Shown piece after piece: positions 16,003-25,306 of a DNA stretch of 48,327 bases. This stretch comes from an uncultured Alphaproteobacteria bacterium. GTDB taxonomy: Bacteria > Pseudomonadota > Alphaproteobacteria > HIMB59 > GCA-002718135. Position 1 is the first letter of the stretch. Every line of letters begins with the position of its first letter. Both the position numbers and the translations under genes were made by a program. The DNA lies in assembly GCA_902623585.1 (NCBI GenBank), contig CACNUO010000007.1, positions 1-48,327 of the forward strand. The letters are read 5' to 3'. The notes beneath the pieces are model-generated. The model had not been told where the DNA came from. It worked only from the letters and a program-made list of their open reading frames with translations, and did no database searches.

Positions 16003-17016
16003 ATGATTAATTTTATACAATTTACTCTCACAAGAGCAGGACTTGCAATTATAACTTTGCTTCTTGTATGCTTTATTGTTTTTTCATTAATGGAATTAGT
16101 TCCTGGAACTTGTGCTGAAAGATATCTAGCATTTAAAAATACACAAGGATCACAAATAACTTATGAAGACATAGAAAAAGAAAAAATTCGTTTAGGTTTA
16201 GATAAACCTTTTTTGTATAGATATGGCAAATGGGTTTCTAATATAGTTTTTAATGGAGATTTTGGTGATAGTTGTATTCTAAGAATGAATATTAATGAAT
16301 TATTAAGTGGAAGATTTACTTTATCTTTAACAATATGTTTGGTTGCACTTATATTTTCATATTTAATTGCCATACCAGTTGGGATCATATCGGCCACGAC
16401 AAAATATGCATCATTAGATAATACGCTTAAATTTATTAGTTATCTTGGAATAGCACTTCCCAATTTTTTAGTAGCACTCTGTATTATGCTTTTTATGACT
16501 GTTTACTATGGCGATACGATGACAGGTTTATTTTCTCAAGAATATGAAAACGAACCCTGGTCATCAGCAAAACTATTTGATTTTTTAAGTAGAGCTTGGC
16601 TTCCAATATTTGTTTTAGGTTGGAATGCAACTGCCTTTGCTCTTCAAACAGTAAGAGCACTAATGCTAGATGAAAATGATAAACTATATGTAATGGCTGC
16701 AAGGGCTAGAGGAATATCAGGAATGAGTTTGTTGTGGAGATATCCCGCAAAACATTCTTTAGGTCCAGTAATCAATTCTATAGGTTTCGACCTTAATCGT
16801 ATATTTAGTGCATTGCCGATTGTAGCCTTAATTTTAATTCTTACTGAAGCTGGGGCATTGTTGATTGAAGCTCTAGCAAGATCAAATGATCAGCAATTAG
16901 CAGGTGCAATTATTTTTCTTCTAACAGCAACAATTGTTTTTGTTAATTTTATAACGGATATTATTTTAGCTATAATTGATCCAAGAATAAGAAAAGGAGT
17001 TATGGGTGGAGGTTAG
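16003..17016 (+). CDS. Peptide-type ABC transporter permease (DppB-like)
   Basis: This 337-residue inner-membrane permease has TM1 at about 10-32, then the DppB-type exported segment with LGLDKPFLYRYGKWVSNIVFNGDFG, and a C-terminal BPD_transp_1 domain. The ATPase-contact loop is at about 230-250 (YVMAARARGISG). The stop region overlaps the next permease gene by 11 bases. It pairs with the DppC-like protein to form the channel of the importer fed by the 684-residue binding protein. No Shine-Dalgarno sequence is visible before the ATG, which lies 28 bases beyond the terminator. Confidence 0.93.
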   Translation: MINFIQFTLTRAGLAIITLLLVCFIVFSLMELVPGTCAERYLAFKNTQGSQITYEDIEKEKIRLGLDKPFLYRYGKWVSNIVFNGDFGDSCILRMNINELLSGRFTLSLTICLVALIFSYLIAIPVGIISATTKYASLDNTLKFISYLGIALPNFLVALCIMLFMTVYYGDTMTGLFSQEYENEPWSSAKLFDFLSRAWLPIFVLGWNATAFALQTVRALMLDENDKLYVMAARARGISGMSLLWRYPAKHSLGPVINSIGFDLNRIFSALPIVALILILTEAGALLIEALARSNDQQLAGAIIFLLTATIVFVNFITDIILAIIDPRIRKGVMGGG

Positions 17017-18166
17017 TAATCAAAAAAAAGAAGCTTATTACACTGCTACGCAGATGCAGTTAGTAAGAACACGCTTTTTTGGAAACAGATCAGCTATGAT
17101 TGCTGGTTCTATTTTATTGTTTATGATTATTTGTAGTCTCTTTGCTGATTTTTTATCACCTTATGATCCAACAATTAAAGGGAGAGATAAAGATTATGAA
17201 AATGGTGCGCCTCAAATTCCAATGTTTTGGGATGAGAATGGTTTTTCCGCTAGACCTTTTTTACATACATTAGAAAAATATAGAGGAGCAGATACAAATT
17301 TTAGATGGGTGTATAAAGTTGATACTGAAAAAAGAAGATACGTTTATTTTTTTGTCGAAGGCTGGGAATATAAAGTTTTTGATTTTAATATAAATCTTCC
17401 CGGTAAAATTTTAGATTTTAAAATTCCAGGTTTTACATTTAATACTCATTTATTTGGCGTCGAAGAGGGTGGAATTCATATATTTGGAACAGATAAAGCT
17501 GGAAAAGATTTATTTAGTAGAACTTTAAGTGCAATTTATATTTCGCTAGCTGTAGGTACACTTGGTGTTTTTATATCATTTGTACTATCGCTAATTATTG
17601 GAGGAATTTCAGGTTATTATGGTGGTTGGATTGATAGTGTACTTCAAATGTTTACTGATGCAATTCGAACGGTTCCACCAATACCTCTGTTTATGTGTCT
17701 TGCTGCTTTTGCACCATTAGAATGGAGTTCTGAATTACGTTTCTTTTTTATATCTTGTTTGCTTGGATTAATTTCATGGCCAACACTTGCTAGAAGAGTA
17801 AGAACACATCTACTTAGCGAAAGAAGCCAAGAATATATTCTTGCTGCAAAACTTTGTGGAGCATCTTCTACTCACATTATTGTAAGACATTTATTACCAA
17901 GTTTCACTAGCTACATTATTGTCGATTTAGTCATTAGTTTTCCATATATGTTATTATCTGAAACGGCTTTAAGTTTTATTGGACTTGGTTTAAGAGAACC
18001 CGTAAACTCTTTAGGTGTACTTTTGCAAAATGCAACAAAGGCTGACGTACTTTTAAACTATCAATGGTATTTTATACCTGTATTTTTCTTAGTCGTATTA
18101 ATTTTAACATTTGTTTATGTAGGGGATGGGTTACGTGATGCAGCAGATCCTCATAAGGTAAAATAA
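17006..18166 (+). CDS. Peptide-type ABC transporter permease (DppC-like), GTG start
   Basis: The protein has 386 residues; DppC is about 300. The start is GTG at 17006, chosen because AAGGAG sits seven bases upstream; a later ATG at residue 17 lacks such a site. TM1 (about 30-50) is followed by a hydrophilic insert of some 90 residues (about 55-150) rich in Tyr, Phe and Asp, before the usual FGTDKAGKDLFSR motif. YejE-type and sugar-type members carry similar inserts. The C-terminal domain includes YILAAKLCGASSTHIIVRHLLP, the ATPase-docking loop. The insert probably forms a periplasmic contact with the enlarged binding protein. Confidence 0.92.
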   Translation: MEVSNQKKEAYYTATQMQLVRTRFFGNRSAMIAGSILLFMIICSLFADFLSPYDPTIKGRDKDYENGAPQIPMFWDENGFSARPFLHTLEKYRGADTNFRWVYKVDTEKRRYVYFFVEGWEYKVFDFNINLPGKILDFKIPGFTFNTHLFGVEEGGIHIFGTDKAGKDLFSRTLSAIYISLAVGTLGVFISFVLSLIIGGISGYYGGWIDSVLQMFTDAIRTVPPIPLFMCLAAFAPLEWSSELRFFFISCLLGLISWPTLARRVRTHLLSERSQEYILAAKLCGASSTHIIVRHLLPSFTSYIIVDLVISFPYMLLSETALSFIGLGLREPVNSLGVLLQNATKADVLLNYQWYFIPVFFLVVLILTFVYVGDGLRDAADPHKVK

Positions 18167-18167
18167 T

Positions 18168-19157
18168 ATGAGTCATTTATTAGAAGTAAAAAACTTAGAT
18201 GTAAAATTTGATACTGATGAAGGTAGAATTACAGCAGTTGAAAACATTTCACTTTCTGTAGATCAAGGTGAAGTACTAGGTATAGTTGGTGAATCTGGAT
18301 CAGGTAAATCTGTGACAGCTAAATCAATTATGAAATTAAACCCAGGTAACACCTCTTATAATGAAGATGCAGAAATAATATTAGATAACGAAAACGTTCT
18401 TCAATTTACTTCTAAACAAGACTTAAAAAAAATTAGAGGTGGAAAAGTATCAATGATTTTTCAAGAGCCTATGGCAAGTTTTGCTCCAGCTATAAAAATT
18501 GGTGCGCAAATGGTTGAGCAATTACTAATACATAAAAATATTAATAAAGATGAAGCAAAATCTATATCTATAAATATGCTTAAAAGAGTAGGTATTGCAG
18601 ATGCAGAAAAACGGTTTAATCAATATGCATTTGAATTATCTGGAGGAATGCGTCAAAGAGCGATGATAGCTATGGCACTTTCAACTATGCCAAAACTTTT
18701 ATTGGCAGATGAGCCAACAACTGCCTTAGACGTTACAATTCAAGCTCAGGTAATTAACTTAATTAAAGATATTATAAAAGAATATCAAATGGGAGTAATA
18801 TTTATTACTCATGATCTAGGTGTTATTGCCCAGGTAGCTGATCATGTAGCAGTAATGTATTTAGGGAGTGTAGTAGAAAAAGGTCCAGTAAATGAGATTC
18901 TTAAAAATCCCAAACATCCTTATACAAAAGGTCTATTGCAAGCCTTGCCTGATATAAATAACTTAGATGCACCATTATCCCCAATACCTGGAAACATTCC
19001 AAGTCCATTAGATAGACCTACAGGCTGTGTGTTTAGAACTAGATGCCCTCATCACAATCCAGAGGGTAAAGATGGTAAAATTGAAATGAAATTAATTGAA
19101 GTTGAACCAGGTCACTGGGTTGATCAGTGTGGAATTAAGTGTGGTCAAAATGGGTAA
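18168..19157 (+). CDS. Peptide-type ABC transporter ATP-binding protein (DppD-like)
   Basis: This 329-residue ATPase has Walker A GESGSGKS (about 42-49), a Q-loop FQEP, signature LSGGMRQR, Walker B LLLADEPTTALD and the H-loop THD. The C-terminal oligopeptide/dipeptide domain with GCVFRTRCPHHNP and a final EVEPGHWVDQC is present; in characterised relatives the cysteines of this tail bind an Fe-S cluster or zinc. It powers the importer jointly with the next gene, which it overlaps by eight bases. Confidence 0.95.
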   Translation: MSHLLEVKNLDVKFDTDEGRITAVENISLSVDQGEVLGIVGESGSGKSVTAKSIMKLNPGNTSYNEDAEIILDNENVLQFTSKQDLKKIRGGKVSMIFQEPMASFAPAIKIGAQMVEQLLIHKNINKDEAKSISINMLKRVGIADAEKRFNQYAFELSGGMRQRAMIAMALSTMPKLLLADEPTTALDVTIQAQVINLIKDIIKEYQMGVIFITHDLGVIAQVADHVAVMYLGSVVEKGPVNEILKNPKHPYTKGLLQALPDINNLDAPLSPIPGNIPSPLDRPTGCVFRTRCPHHNPEGKDGKIEMKLIEVEPGHWVDQCGIKCGQNG

Positions 19158-20136
19158 TAATTTAATTTCAGTAAATAACGTTTCTGTAAATTTTGATTAT
19201 CAAGAGAATTTTATTTCAAAAAAACAAAAAATACATGCTGTAAACAATATTAATATCAAAATTCAAAAAGGATCTTTTTTTGGTTTAGTAGGTGAGTCTG
19301 GTTCAGGAAAAACTACTCTTGGCAGGGCAATACTTGGAGCTAACAAAATTAGTTCAGGAAATGTTATTTTTCATGATGATGAAAGAGATTATGATTTAAC
19401 AAATATGAACAAACAAGATTTAAAAGAATATAGAAAAAAAGCCCAACTAATCTTTCAAGATCCTTATGCTGCTTTAAGCCCAAGAATGACAGTTAGAGAT
19501 ATTATAGCAGAACCTTTAGAAGTTATGAAAATAACAAATTCAAGACAAGAGACTGATGAAAGAGTAAGAGATATAGCATCTAAATGTAGATTAAATATTG
19601 AACATCTTAGAAGGTTTCCTCATGCATTTTCTGGAGGACAAAGGCAAAGGATATCAATTGCAAGAGCTTTAGTAAGTAATCCAAAATTTATTGTAGCAGA
19701 TGAAAGTGTTGCTGCTTTAGATGTATCAATACAAGCAGATATATTAAATCTTTTAAAACAACTTCAAACTGAACTAAACCTTACTTACTTATTCATAAGT
19801 CATGATTTAAGTGTAGTAGCGCATGTATGTGATGTCGTTGCTGTTATGTATTTGGGTCATATAGTTGAAATGGGACCCTCTAGACAATTATTTAAGAACC
19901 CTAAACATTCTTATACAAAAGCATTATTATCTTCTATTCCATCAATTGATCCAGAAAAAAGATCTCAAGCTATAGAGCTAAAAGGAGAAATTCCTAGCGC
20001 ATTAAATCCACCTCCAGGTTGTGTGTTTAGAACAAGATGTCCTAATCCCGGAATAGATTGCAAAGGTGGAGAAATAAAAATGGGGCTTACTGAAGTTGAA
20101 CCAGGTCATTGGGTCGATCAGTGTTGTGCTCTATAA
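19150..20136 (+). CDS. Peptide-type ABC transporter ATP-binding protein (DppF-like)
   Basis: This is the second ATPase of the importer, 328 residues from the chosen ATG at 19150 (MGNNLISVNNVSVNF). An upstream in-frame ATG at 19096 would add 18 residues translated from the tail of the preceding gene and is rejected. It shows Walker A GESGSGKTT, Q-loop FQDPYAAL, signature FSGGQRQR and Walker B FIVADESVAALD, in which the usual Pro after Asp-Glu is Ser. It ends with the same GCVFRTRCP and EVEPGHWVDQC tail as its partner. With it the importer gene set is complete (binding protein, two permeases, two ATPases). Confidence 0.93.
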   Translation: MGNNLISVNNVSVNFDYQENFISKKQKIHAVNNINIKIQKGSFFGLVGESGSGKTTLGRAILGANKISSGNVIFHDDERDYDLTNMNKQDLKEYRKKAQLIFQDPYAALSPRMTVRDIIAEPLEVMKITNSRQETDERVRDIASKCRLNIEHLRRFPHAFSGGQRQRISIARALVSNPKFIVADESVAALDVSIQADILNLLKQLQTELNLTYLFISHDLSVVAHVCDVVAVMYLGHIVEMGPSRQLFKNPKHSYTKALLSSIPSIDPEKRSQAIELKGEIPSALNPPPGCVFRTRCPNPGIDCKGGEIKMGLTEVEPGHWVDQCCAL

Positions 20137-20154
20137 GTAGTTTTAATAATCGGA

Positions 20155-21144
20155 ATGAAAAATATCGCATTTATTGGAACCTCACATATTCATACGCCAA
20201 ATTTTATTGCTAAGGTAATTTCAAACAATCAAATTAATTGCATTGGTGTTTGGGACAAAGACAAGAACAGGTCAAAAAGTGATTCTGAAAAACTGCAATG
20301 TAAGAATTATGATAACTATATTGATTTATTGAAAGAACCTAATTTAGATGGTGTTATTGTATGTTCAGAAACTAATTTGCACTATGAATTAGTTAAAAAG
20401 ATTACCGAGAATAAAAAACACTGTTTTATAGAAAAACCTTTGGGGATAGGAAAAAAAGATTCTTTTGAAATGGCAAATCTTATTGAGTCTTCAAATATTA
20501 TTTTTCAAACTGGATATTTCATGAGAAGCAATCCTGTTTACATAAAACTTAAAGAACTAATTACTGCTAATTATTTTGGTGAAATTTCAAGAATTCGACT
20601 CGTTAATTGTCACGATGGTATTATGAGGGATATTTTCAAAAACTATCTGTGGATGACTGATCCCAAAGTTGCTGGAGTTGGAGCTTTTGGTGATTTAGGA
20701 ACACATGTTTTAGATCTTCTATTGTGGTTTTTTTCTGATGTTGAGTCAGTAAGTGCAACCTTTACAAAAGTATATAATCAATATCCAGGTTGTGAAGAGA
20801 GTGGAGAAGCATTAATAAAATTTAAAAGTGGGTTGATAGCTAGTATTGCTGCGGGATGGATAGATGTAGCGCAGCCTTATACTATTTTTGTAAGTGGAAC
20901 GAAAGCTCACGCAAGAACAACGAATGAGCAATTAATTATAAACGAATATAAGGAAGGTAAAAAAATAGAAAGAATAGAAGAAAATTTACCAGAAACATTG
21001 CCTCATGCATTTGATTTGTTTCTCAATTCATTAATTGATAACAATACTAAAAACCTAGTTACTCCTACAGAAGCAGCATTGAGAAGTGGTATAATGGAAT
21101 CAATTTACCAATCAGAAAAAGAAAAAAAATGGATAAATATCTAA
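20155..21144 (+). CDS. Gfo/Idh/MocA-family oxidoreductase with His-rich nucleotide loop
   Basis: A protein of 329 residues. The N-terminal Rossmann fold starts NIAFIGTSHIHTPNF, in which the usual GxGxxG is replaced by a loop containing two His. The family EKP motif is intact (IEKPLGIGKK, about 94-103), and GAFGDLGTHVLDL carries the conserved Asp and His of the catalytic region. It is the first enzyme gene after the importer, 18 bases downstream. Relatives oxidise sugars or inositols at C-OH with NAD(P), and some use NAD to cleave glycosides. Given the following epimerase and ComDE genes, it probably handles the imported compound. Confidence 0.85.
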   Translation: MKNIAFIGTSHIHTPNFIAKVISNNQINCIGVWDKDKNRSKSDSEKLQCKNYDNYIDLLKEPNLDGVIVCSETNLHYELVKKITENKKHCFIEKPLGIGKKDSFEMANLIESSNIIFQTGYFMRSNPVYIKLKELITANYFGEISRIRLVNCHDGIMRDIFKNYLWMTDPKVAGVGAFGDLGTHVLDLLLWFFSDVESVSATFTKVYNQYPGCEESGEALIKFKSGLIASIAAGWIDVAQPYTIFVSGTKAHARTTNEQLIINEYKEGKKIERIEENLPETLPHAFDLFLNSLIDNNTKNLVTPTEAALRSGIMESIYQSEKEKKWINI

Positions 21145-21159
21145 ATTAAAAATATAAAT

Positions 21160-22218
21160 ATGAGTAAAATAAAAGTTGGTATTATTGGTGTTGGGGGTAT
21201 TGCGAAGTTACATGTACCTGGTTGGCGCATGTCAGAACATGCAGAATTAATAGCAGGTTCCGATATAAATAATTCTATTCTTGAAGATTGGGGTAATATA
21301 AATCAAATAAAAAAATTATATCTTGATCCCTTAGATATGATTAATGATCCAGATATAGATGTAATAGATATTTGTGCGCCTAATAACTATCATTGTGATT
21401 TAGCAATTAAAGCAATGCAAGCTGGCAAAGATGTTTTATGTGAAAAACCCTTAGCTCCAAATGCCTCACAAATAAAAAAAATGATTGAAGTAAGAGATCA
21501 AACGAAAAAAAAATTAATGTGTGCTCAACACTTTAGATTCAGAAAAGACTCTCAATTAATAAAAGATCAATCCACATCAATTGGTTCGATATATCATGCA
21601 CGTTCTTGGATGCTGAGAAGAAATTTTTTACCAGTCTCACTTGGTTTTTTAAAAAAAGAAAATTCAGGAGTAGGGCCTTGTATTGATATAGGGGTGCACG
21701 TATTAGATTTAACTCTTTGGTTTATGAACAATCCAGAACCACTTTCTGTGACGGGTGTGTCAAAAACAGAATTAGCAAAGCAGCCAAATTCTTTTAGTTA
21801 TAATGGAGAGTACGATAAGGAAGCAATGAACGTTGAAGATTTTGCAGCTGCGTTTGTTAGGTTTAAAAATGGTGCAACCTTGATGCTTGAAGTATCATGG
21901 ATGCTTCATCATAAACTACCAGAAGATAAAATAGAAGATATGCAGGTATGGTTATACGGAAGAGAAGCTGGTTTGCATTGGCCTAATTGTGAGATTATAA
22001 AAAATGATATCAATTCTCAAACTCACATAACTAAAAAAATTAAAGGAAATTTAAAAGACACTATTGAACCTCATGCCAAGGAATGTATCGAGTTTGCAGA
22101 GTTTGTTGCAAACGATCAACCAGTTACTATTCCGGCTGAACACTCTCTGCAAGTAATGAAAATTTTAGATGGAATTTATAAAAGTCAAGAAGTAGGAAAA
22201 GAAATTATTTTAGAATAA
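21160..22218 (+). CDS. Gfo/Idh/MocA-family oxidoreductase
   Basis: This 352-residue dehydrogenase has a standard start (KVGIIGVGGIAKLHV, GxGxxA), CEKPLAPNA at about 93-101 and the substrate-domain motif CIDIGVHVLDLTLWF with the conserved Asp and His. It follows 15 bases after the first Gfo/Idh gene. Two adjacent paralogues often act as an oxidation/reduction pair on one sugar, for example moving between sugar and keto-sugar forms. It is not a tandem duplicate: motifs and length differ from its neighbour. Substrate cannot be read from sequence. Confidence 0.88.
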   Translation: MSKIKVGIIGVGGIAKLHVPGWRMSEHAELIAGSDINNSILEDWGNINQIKKLYLDPLDMINDPDIDVIDICAPNNYHCDLAIKAMQAGKDVLCEKPLAPNASQIKKMIEVRDQTKKKLMCAQHFRFRKDSQLIKDQSTSIGSIYHARSWMLRRNFLPVSLGFLKKENSGVGPCIDIGVHVLDLTLWFMNNPEPLSVTGVSKTELAKQPNSFSYNGEYDKEAMNVEDFAAAFVRFKNGATLMLEVSWMLHHKLPEDKIEDMQVWLYGREAGLHWPNCEIIKNDINSQTHITKKIKGNLKDTIEPHAKECIEFAEFVANDQPVTIPAEHSLQVMKILDGIYKSQEVGKEIILE

Positions 22219-22231
22219 TAGATTATGATTA

Positions 22232-23131
22232 ATGAAAAATAATTTATTTTTAGCTATTATATTATCACTTTCAGGTTTGTTTTTATTGGATTGTATGGGG
22301 ATTGCGATAAAGTTTTTACGAAACGAATATCCAGCAGCTCAACTTTCTGTTTTTAGAAATTTATTTGGCATGATCCCATGTGTTATTGCTTTATATTTTT
22401 CACATGATTGGCATCAAAACGGTAGACAAATAAAAATAACGCAATGGAAGTTAGGATTATTTCGAGGGGTATTTGTAGCGCTGGCTCAATTGTGTTTGTA
22501 CACTTCTTATGGCTACCTTCCTTTTGCTTTAGTTGCTACCATGGAATACACAGGACCTATGATGGTTACCCTTCTTGCTATTCCTATATTAGGTGAAAAA
22601 TTTGGTTGGTATAAAATGAGTGCAGTAATTTCTGGTTTTGCAGGTATCGTTTTAATTATGCAACCTTGGTCATCAGATTTTAATTATATGTTATTACTAC
22701 CTATTCTTGCTGCTTTTGGATATTCATTAGCAAGAGTAACATCCTTAAGTTTTGAGGATCATGTTCCTTCACCACTTATCAACTTGTATGGTCAAACTGG
22801 AACAATCATAGTTGCATGTATGTTAGTGATGTTTTTTGGTATGTGGGAAAATTTTAAAAGTGTAAATGATTTCTTAGTAGTTTGTGTCATGGGAATTGCA
22901 GGAGGATCTGGAACTTTATTATTAATATATGGCGCAAGAAAAGCAGAACTTAGTAAAATTATGCCATTTGATTATATCGAGATATTTTTTGCACTTATTT
23001 TAGGTTGGATATTTTTTGCAGAATGGCCAGTTGATCAACTTTTCCCAGGTGCTTTTTTCATAGTTTTAGGTGGATTAATCATTTATCTTCAACAAAGAAA
23101 AAATAATTTTCAAAGATTAAGGAAAACATAA
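22232..23131 (+). CDS. EamA/DMT-superfamily permease
   Basis: This 299-residue membrane protein has ten predicted spans in two EamA repeats (about 8-140 and 150-290). ALVATMEYTGPMMVTLLAIPILGEKFG is the first-repeat signature and MPFDYIEIFFALILGWIFFAEWP the second; I cite the family as RhaT/EamA drug-metabolite type. It is embedded in the putative sulfonate-sugar operon between a Gfo/Idh gene and the aldose epimerase, overlapping the latter by one base. A role as exporter of an end product or intermediate is plausible. It is a different subtype from the minus-strand copy at 6767-7624. Confidence 0.85.
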   Translation: MKNNLFLAIILSLSGLFLLDCMGIAIKFLRNEYPAAQLSVFRNLFGMIPCVIALYFSHDWHQNGRQIKITQWKLGLFRGVFVALAQLCLYTSYGYLPFALVATMEYTGPMMVTLLAIPILGEKFGWYKMSAVISGFAGIVLIMQPWSSDFNYMLLLPILAAFGYSLARVTSLSFEDHVPSPLINLYGQTGTIIVACMLVMFFGMWENFKSVNDFLVVCVMGIAGGSGTLLLIYGARKAELSKIMPFDYIEIFFALILGWIFFAEWPVDQLFPGAFFIVLGGLIIYLQQRKNNFQRLRKT

Positions 23132-24183
23132 TGGAATATAAAATTGACAAACTTCAAAATGATAAAGGTTTAGATATAGACATAGTTAATATTATTAACT
23201 CAAATAATTATAGTTTTAGTTTTTATACATATGGTGGCTATATGAGTGAAGTTTGTATTCCAACTTCTTCTAATGTCTCTGAAACAGAGGATGTATTATT
23301 AGGCTATGGTAATTTAGACGATTGTCTGGAAGCTCATGGATATTTTAATTCAATTATTGGAAGAGTTTGTAATAGAATAGGGCAAAGTAAATTTACTCTT
23401 AATGGGGAAGAATATAATTTATATTCTAATACCGAGCCTGATCATCTTCATGGTGGAGAGGTAGGTTTTAATAAAAAGATTTGGAAAATAGCAGATATTA
23501 AAAAAACAAGTGAAAGTATAAAAGTAGAGCTCACTTACCACTCTAAACATTTTGAAGAAAATTATCCAGGCAACTTAAATTGTAAAACTATTTACGAACT
23601 TAATAATAATAACGAAATTCTAATTTCCTTTAATGCTACTACAGATCAAGATACTATTGTTAATATGACTAATCATAACTATTGGAATTTCCATGGCCAT
23701 AAAGATAATTATAAAAATATTACTGACCATGTTGTCAGAATATCATCTAATCAAATTTGCGAAACTGATGAGGGATCAATTCCTACTGGTAAATTATTTG
23801 ATGTAGTTAATACAAAATATGATCTTAATAATTCATTTGAAATTGATAAATCTTTTTTAGAAGGCGGTGGTATTGATCACAATTATGTTCTCAAAGATCA
23901 TTCTATTGATCAATCTATAGCTTCCATCTACAGTAATATTACTGGTATGGGAGTTGAATACTCGACTGATCAACCTGGAATACAATTTTATACTGGTAAT
24001 ATGATGAAAGATTCATATCATGGCAAACATAATCGAAATTATGGATTACAATATGGTATGTGTCTAGAGACGCAAATTTTTCCAGATGCTATTAATCAGC
24101 CAAATTTTCCATCAACTATATTAAAAGTAGGCGAAACATATAATTCAAATACAAAAATAAAATTAAGAAATGATTTTAAATAA
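23131..24183 (+). CDS. Aldose 1-epimerase (mutarotase)
   Basis: This 350-residue GalM-family protein contains GRVCNRIGQSKFTLNGEEY, LHGGEVGFNKKIW (first catalytic His region), NMTNHNYWNF (second His) and FYTGNMM with the C-terminal catalytic Glu in CLETQIFPDAINQPNFP. It interconverts alpha and beta anomers of an aldose. In sulfoglycolytic clusters the GalM-family YihR is the sulfoquinovose mutarotase; placement directly before comDE and a YihV-like kinase makes that comparison relevant. The generic sugar role is the safer reading. Upstream overlap of one base with the permease gene. Confidence 0.92.
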   Translation: MEYKIDKLQNDKGLDIDIVNIINSNNYSFSFYTYGGYMSEVCIPTSSNVSETEDVLLGYGNLDDCLEAHGYFNSIIGRVCNRIGQSKFTLNGEEYNLYSNTEPDHLHGGEVGFNKKIWKIADIKKTSESIKVELTYHSKHFEENYPGNLNCKTIYELNNNNEILISFNATTDQDTIVNMTNHNYWNFHGHKDNYKNITDHVVRISSNQICETDEGSIPTGKLFDVVNTKYDLNNSFEIDKSFLEGGGIDHNYVLKDHSIDQSIASIYSNITGMGVEYSTDQPGIQFYTGNMMKDSYHGKHNRNYGLQYGMCLETQIFPDAINQPNFPSTILKVGETYNSNTKIKLRNDFK

Positions 24184-24229
24184 ATTAATTTATTGTTTTA
24201 TAATTTTATATCTATAGACATCCGCATAA

Positions 24230-24730
24230 ATGAAAATCAGTAAAAAAATCATAGATAATTTAAAAAAAGGTGGAGTAGATTTTTACTTAAGTGTTCCTTG
24301 TAAGTTATTAGCCAACATGATTGATATCCTTGAAAATGATAAAGATGTTTATTATTCGGCTGTACCAAGAGAGGAAGAAGGTATGGGTATTTGTGCTGGA
24401 GCTTATTTAGGAAATAAATTCCCGTGTATAATGATGCAGAATACAGGGATTGGAAATTCAGTGAATGCAATTGTTTCTCTATTACAATTATATCAAATGC
24501 CTGTTGTTTTTTTAATTAGTTACAGGGGTACACCTGGTGAGCCAGTAGGAGCGCAAGGTGGAATGGCGAAGATTACTGAAGATATTTTACAAACGTTGAG
24601 AATACCTATGTTGCATTGCTCTTCTGAAAAAGAATTAGATAAAATTTCAACATTTAGCAAACATGCCAAAGTTGTTGAATCACCTGTAGCTATTTTATGT
24701 GATTTCAATTTAATGAAAGATGATAAATGA
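24230..24730 (+). CDS. comD: Sulfopyruvate decarboxylase, alpha subunit
   Basis: At 166 residues this matches the pyrimidine-binding (N-terminal) half of ThDP decarboxylases as found in the split ComD subunit. YSAVPREEEGMGICAGAYL provides the catalytic Glu, and MQNTGIGNSVNAI and ISYRGTPGEP follow as in archaeal ComD. The VPCK stretch near residue 22 resembles ComD rather than the VPDS of phosphonopyruvate decarboxylase. With ComE it would convert 3-sulfopyruvate to sulfoacetaldehyde and CO2. It ends in an ATGA overlap with the beta-subunit gene. A 46-base AT-rich gap without visible signal precedes it. Confidence 0.88.
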   Translation: MKISKKIIDNLKKGGVDFYLSVPCKLLANMIDILENDKDVYYSAVPREEEGMGICAGAYLGNKFPCIMMQNTGIGNSVNAIVSLLQLYQMPVVFLISYRGTPGEPVGAQGGMAKITEDILQTLRIPMLHCSSEKELDKISTFSKHAKVVESPVAILCDFNLMKDDK

Positions 24731-25296
24731 ACCGTTTTGATTTATTAAATAAGGTACAAAATATTCTTAAAGATAACTTAGTTATTTGTAATATAGGTCT
24801 TCCATCTCAAGAATTATATAAAATTAGTGATCAACCAAATTTTTTTTATATGTTAGGCAGTATGGGCTTATCATCTTCTATTGGCTTAGGCTTGGCACTA
24901 TCCCAAAATAAACACGTTATTAGTATAGATGGTGATGGATCAGTTTTAATGAATATGAATACCCTAGCAACAATAGGTAATAGAGCGCCATCAAACTATA
25001 CTTTATTGATAATTGATAATGGTTCTTATGGATCAACAGGAGATCAACGAACATTTACTGATGAGAAAACTTCCTTAAAGGATGTTGCATTAGGAGCTGG
25101 CTGTAAAAATGTGATTGAATGTTCTGGCGAGGAAACAGTTAATGAATTAAACAAAGCCATTGATGATAAAGATAATTCATATGTAATAATTTCAAAGATC
25201 AATTCTGGAAATGTTAAAATTGATCCCATTCCACTCAATCCTATAACTATAAGAGACAGGTTTAGAAAGTTTATTGGTAAAGTTAAATACCTTTAA
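24727..25296 (+). CDS. comE: Sulfopyruvate decarboxylase, beta subunit
   Basis: This 189-residue subunit carries the ThDP diphosphate-binding half. CNIGLPSQELYK, FYMLGSMGLSSSIGLG, the GDG...N thiamine motif (GDGSVLMNMNTLATIGN) and DNGSYGSTGDQRT correspond closely to archaeal ComE as I recall it, including the C-terminal PLNPITIRDRF. Together the two genes form one heteromeric enzyme. In bacteria ComDE serves sulfolactate and sulfopyruvate degradation; in archaea it serves coenzyme M synthesis. The adjoining kinase and 2-hydroxyacid dehydrogenase favour a catabolic role here. Confidence 0.9.
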   Translation: MNRFDLLNKVQNILKDNLVICNIGLPSQELYKISDQPNFFYMLGSMGLSSSIGLGLALSQNKHVISIDGDGSVLMNMNTLATIGNRAPSNYTLLIIDNGSYGSTGDQRTFTDEKTSLKDVALGAGCKNVIECSGEETVNELNKAIDDKDNSYVIISKINSGNVKIDPIPLNPITIRDRFRKFIGKVKYL

Positions 25297-25306
25297 TTAA
25301 TATTTT

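Noticed and set aside
19096-19149. Upstream ATG start for the DppF-like ATPase
   Set aside because: The added residues derive from the out-of-frame tail of the DppD-like gene; family homology starts at 19150.
20155-22218. Recent tandem duplication of two Gfo/Idh genes
   Set aside because: Cofactor loop, length and most of the sequence differ; they are distant paralogues, not a recent repeat.
24230-25296. comD and comE as a single ThDP enzyme broken by a frameshift
   Set aside because: The two frames meet in a clean ATGA overlap, each with family-typical start and end, matching the naturally split ComD/ComE subunits.
24230-25296. Phosphonopyruvate decarboxylase for a phosphonate pathway
   Set aside because: The VPCK stretch and C-terminal PLNPITIRDRF look like ComD/ComE, and no PEP mutase gene is in the window; kept only as a remote alternative despite the PMH-like gene at 12175.
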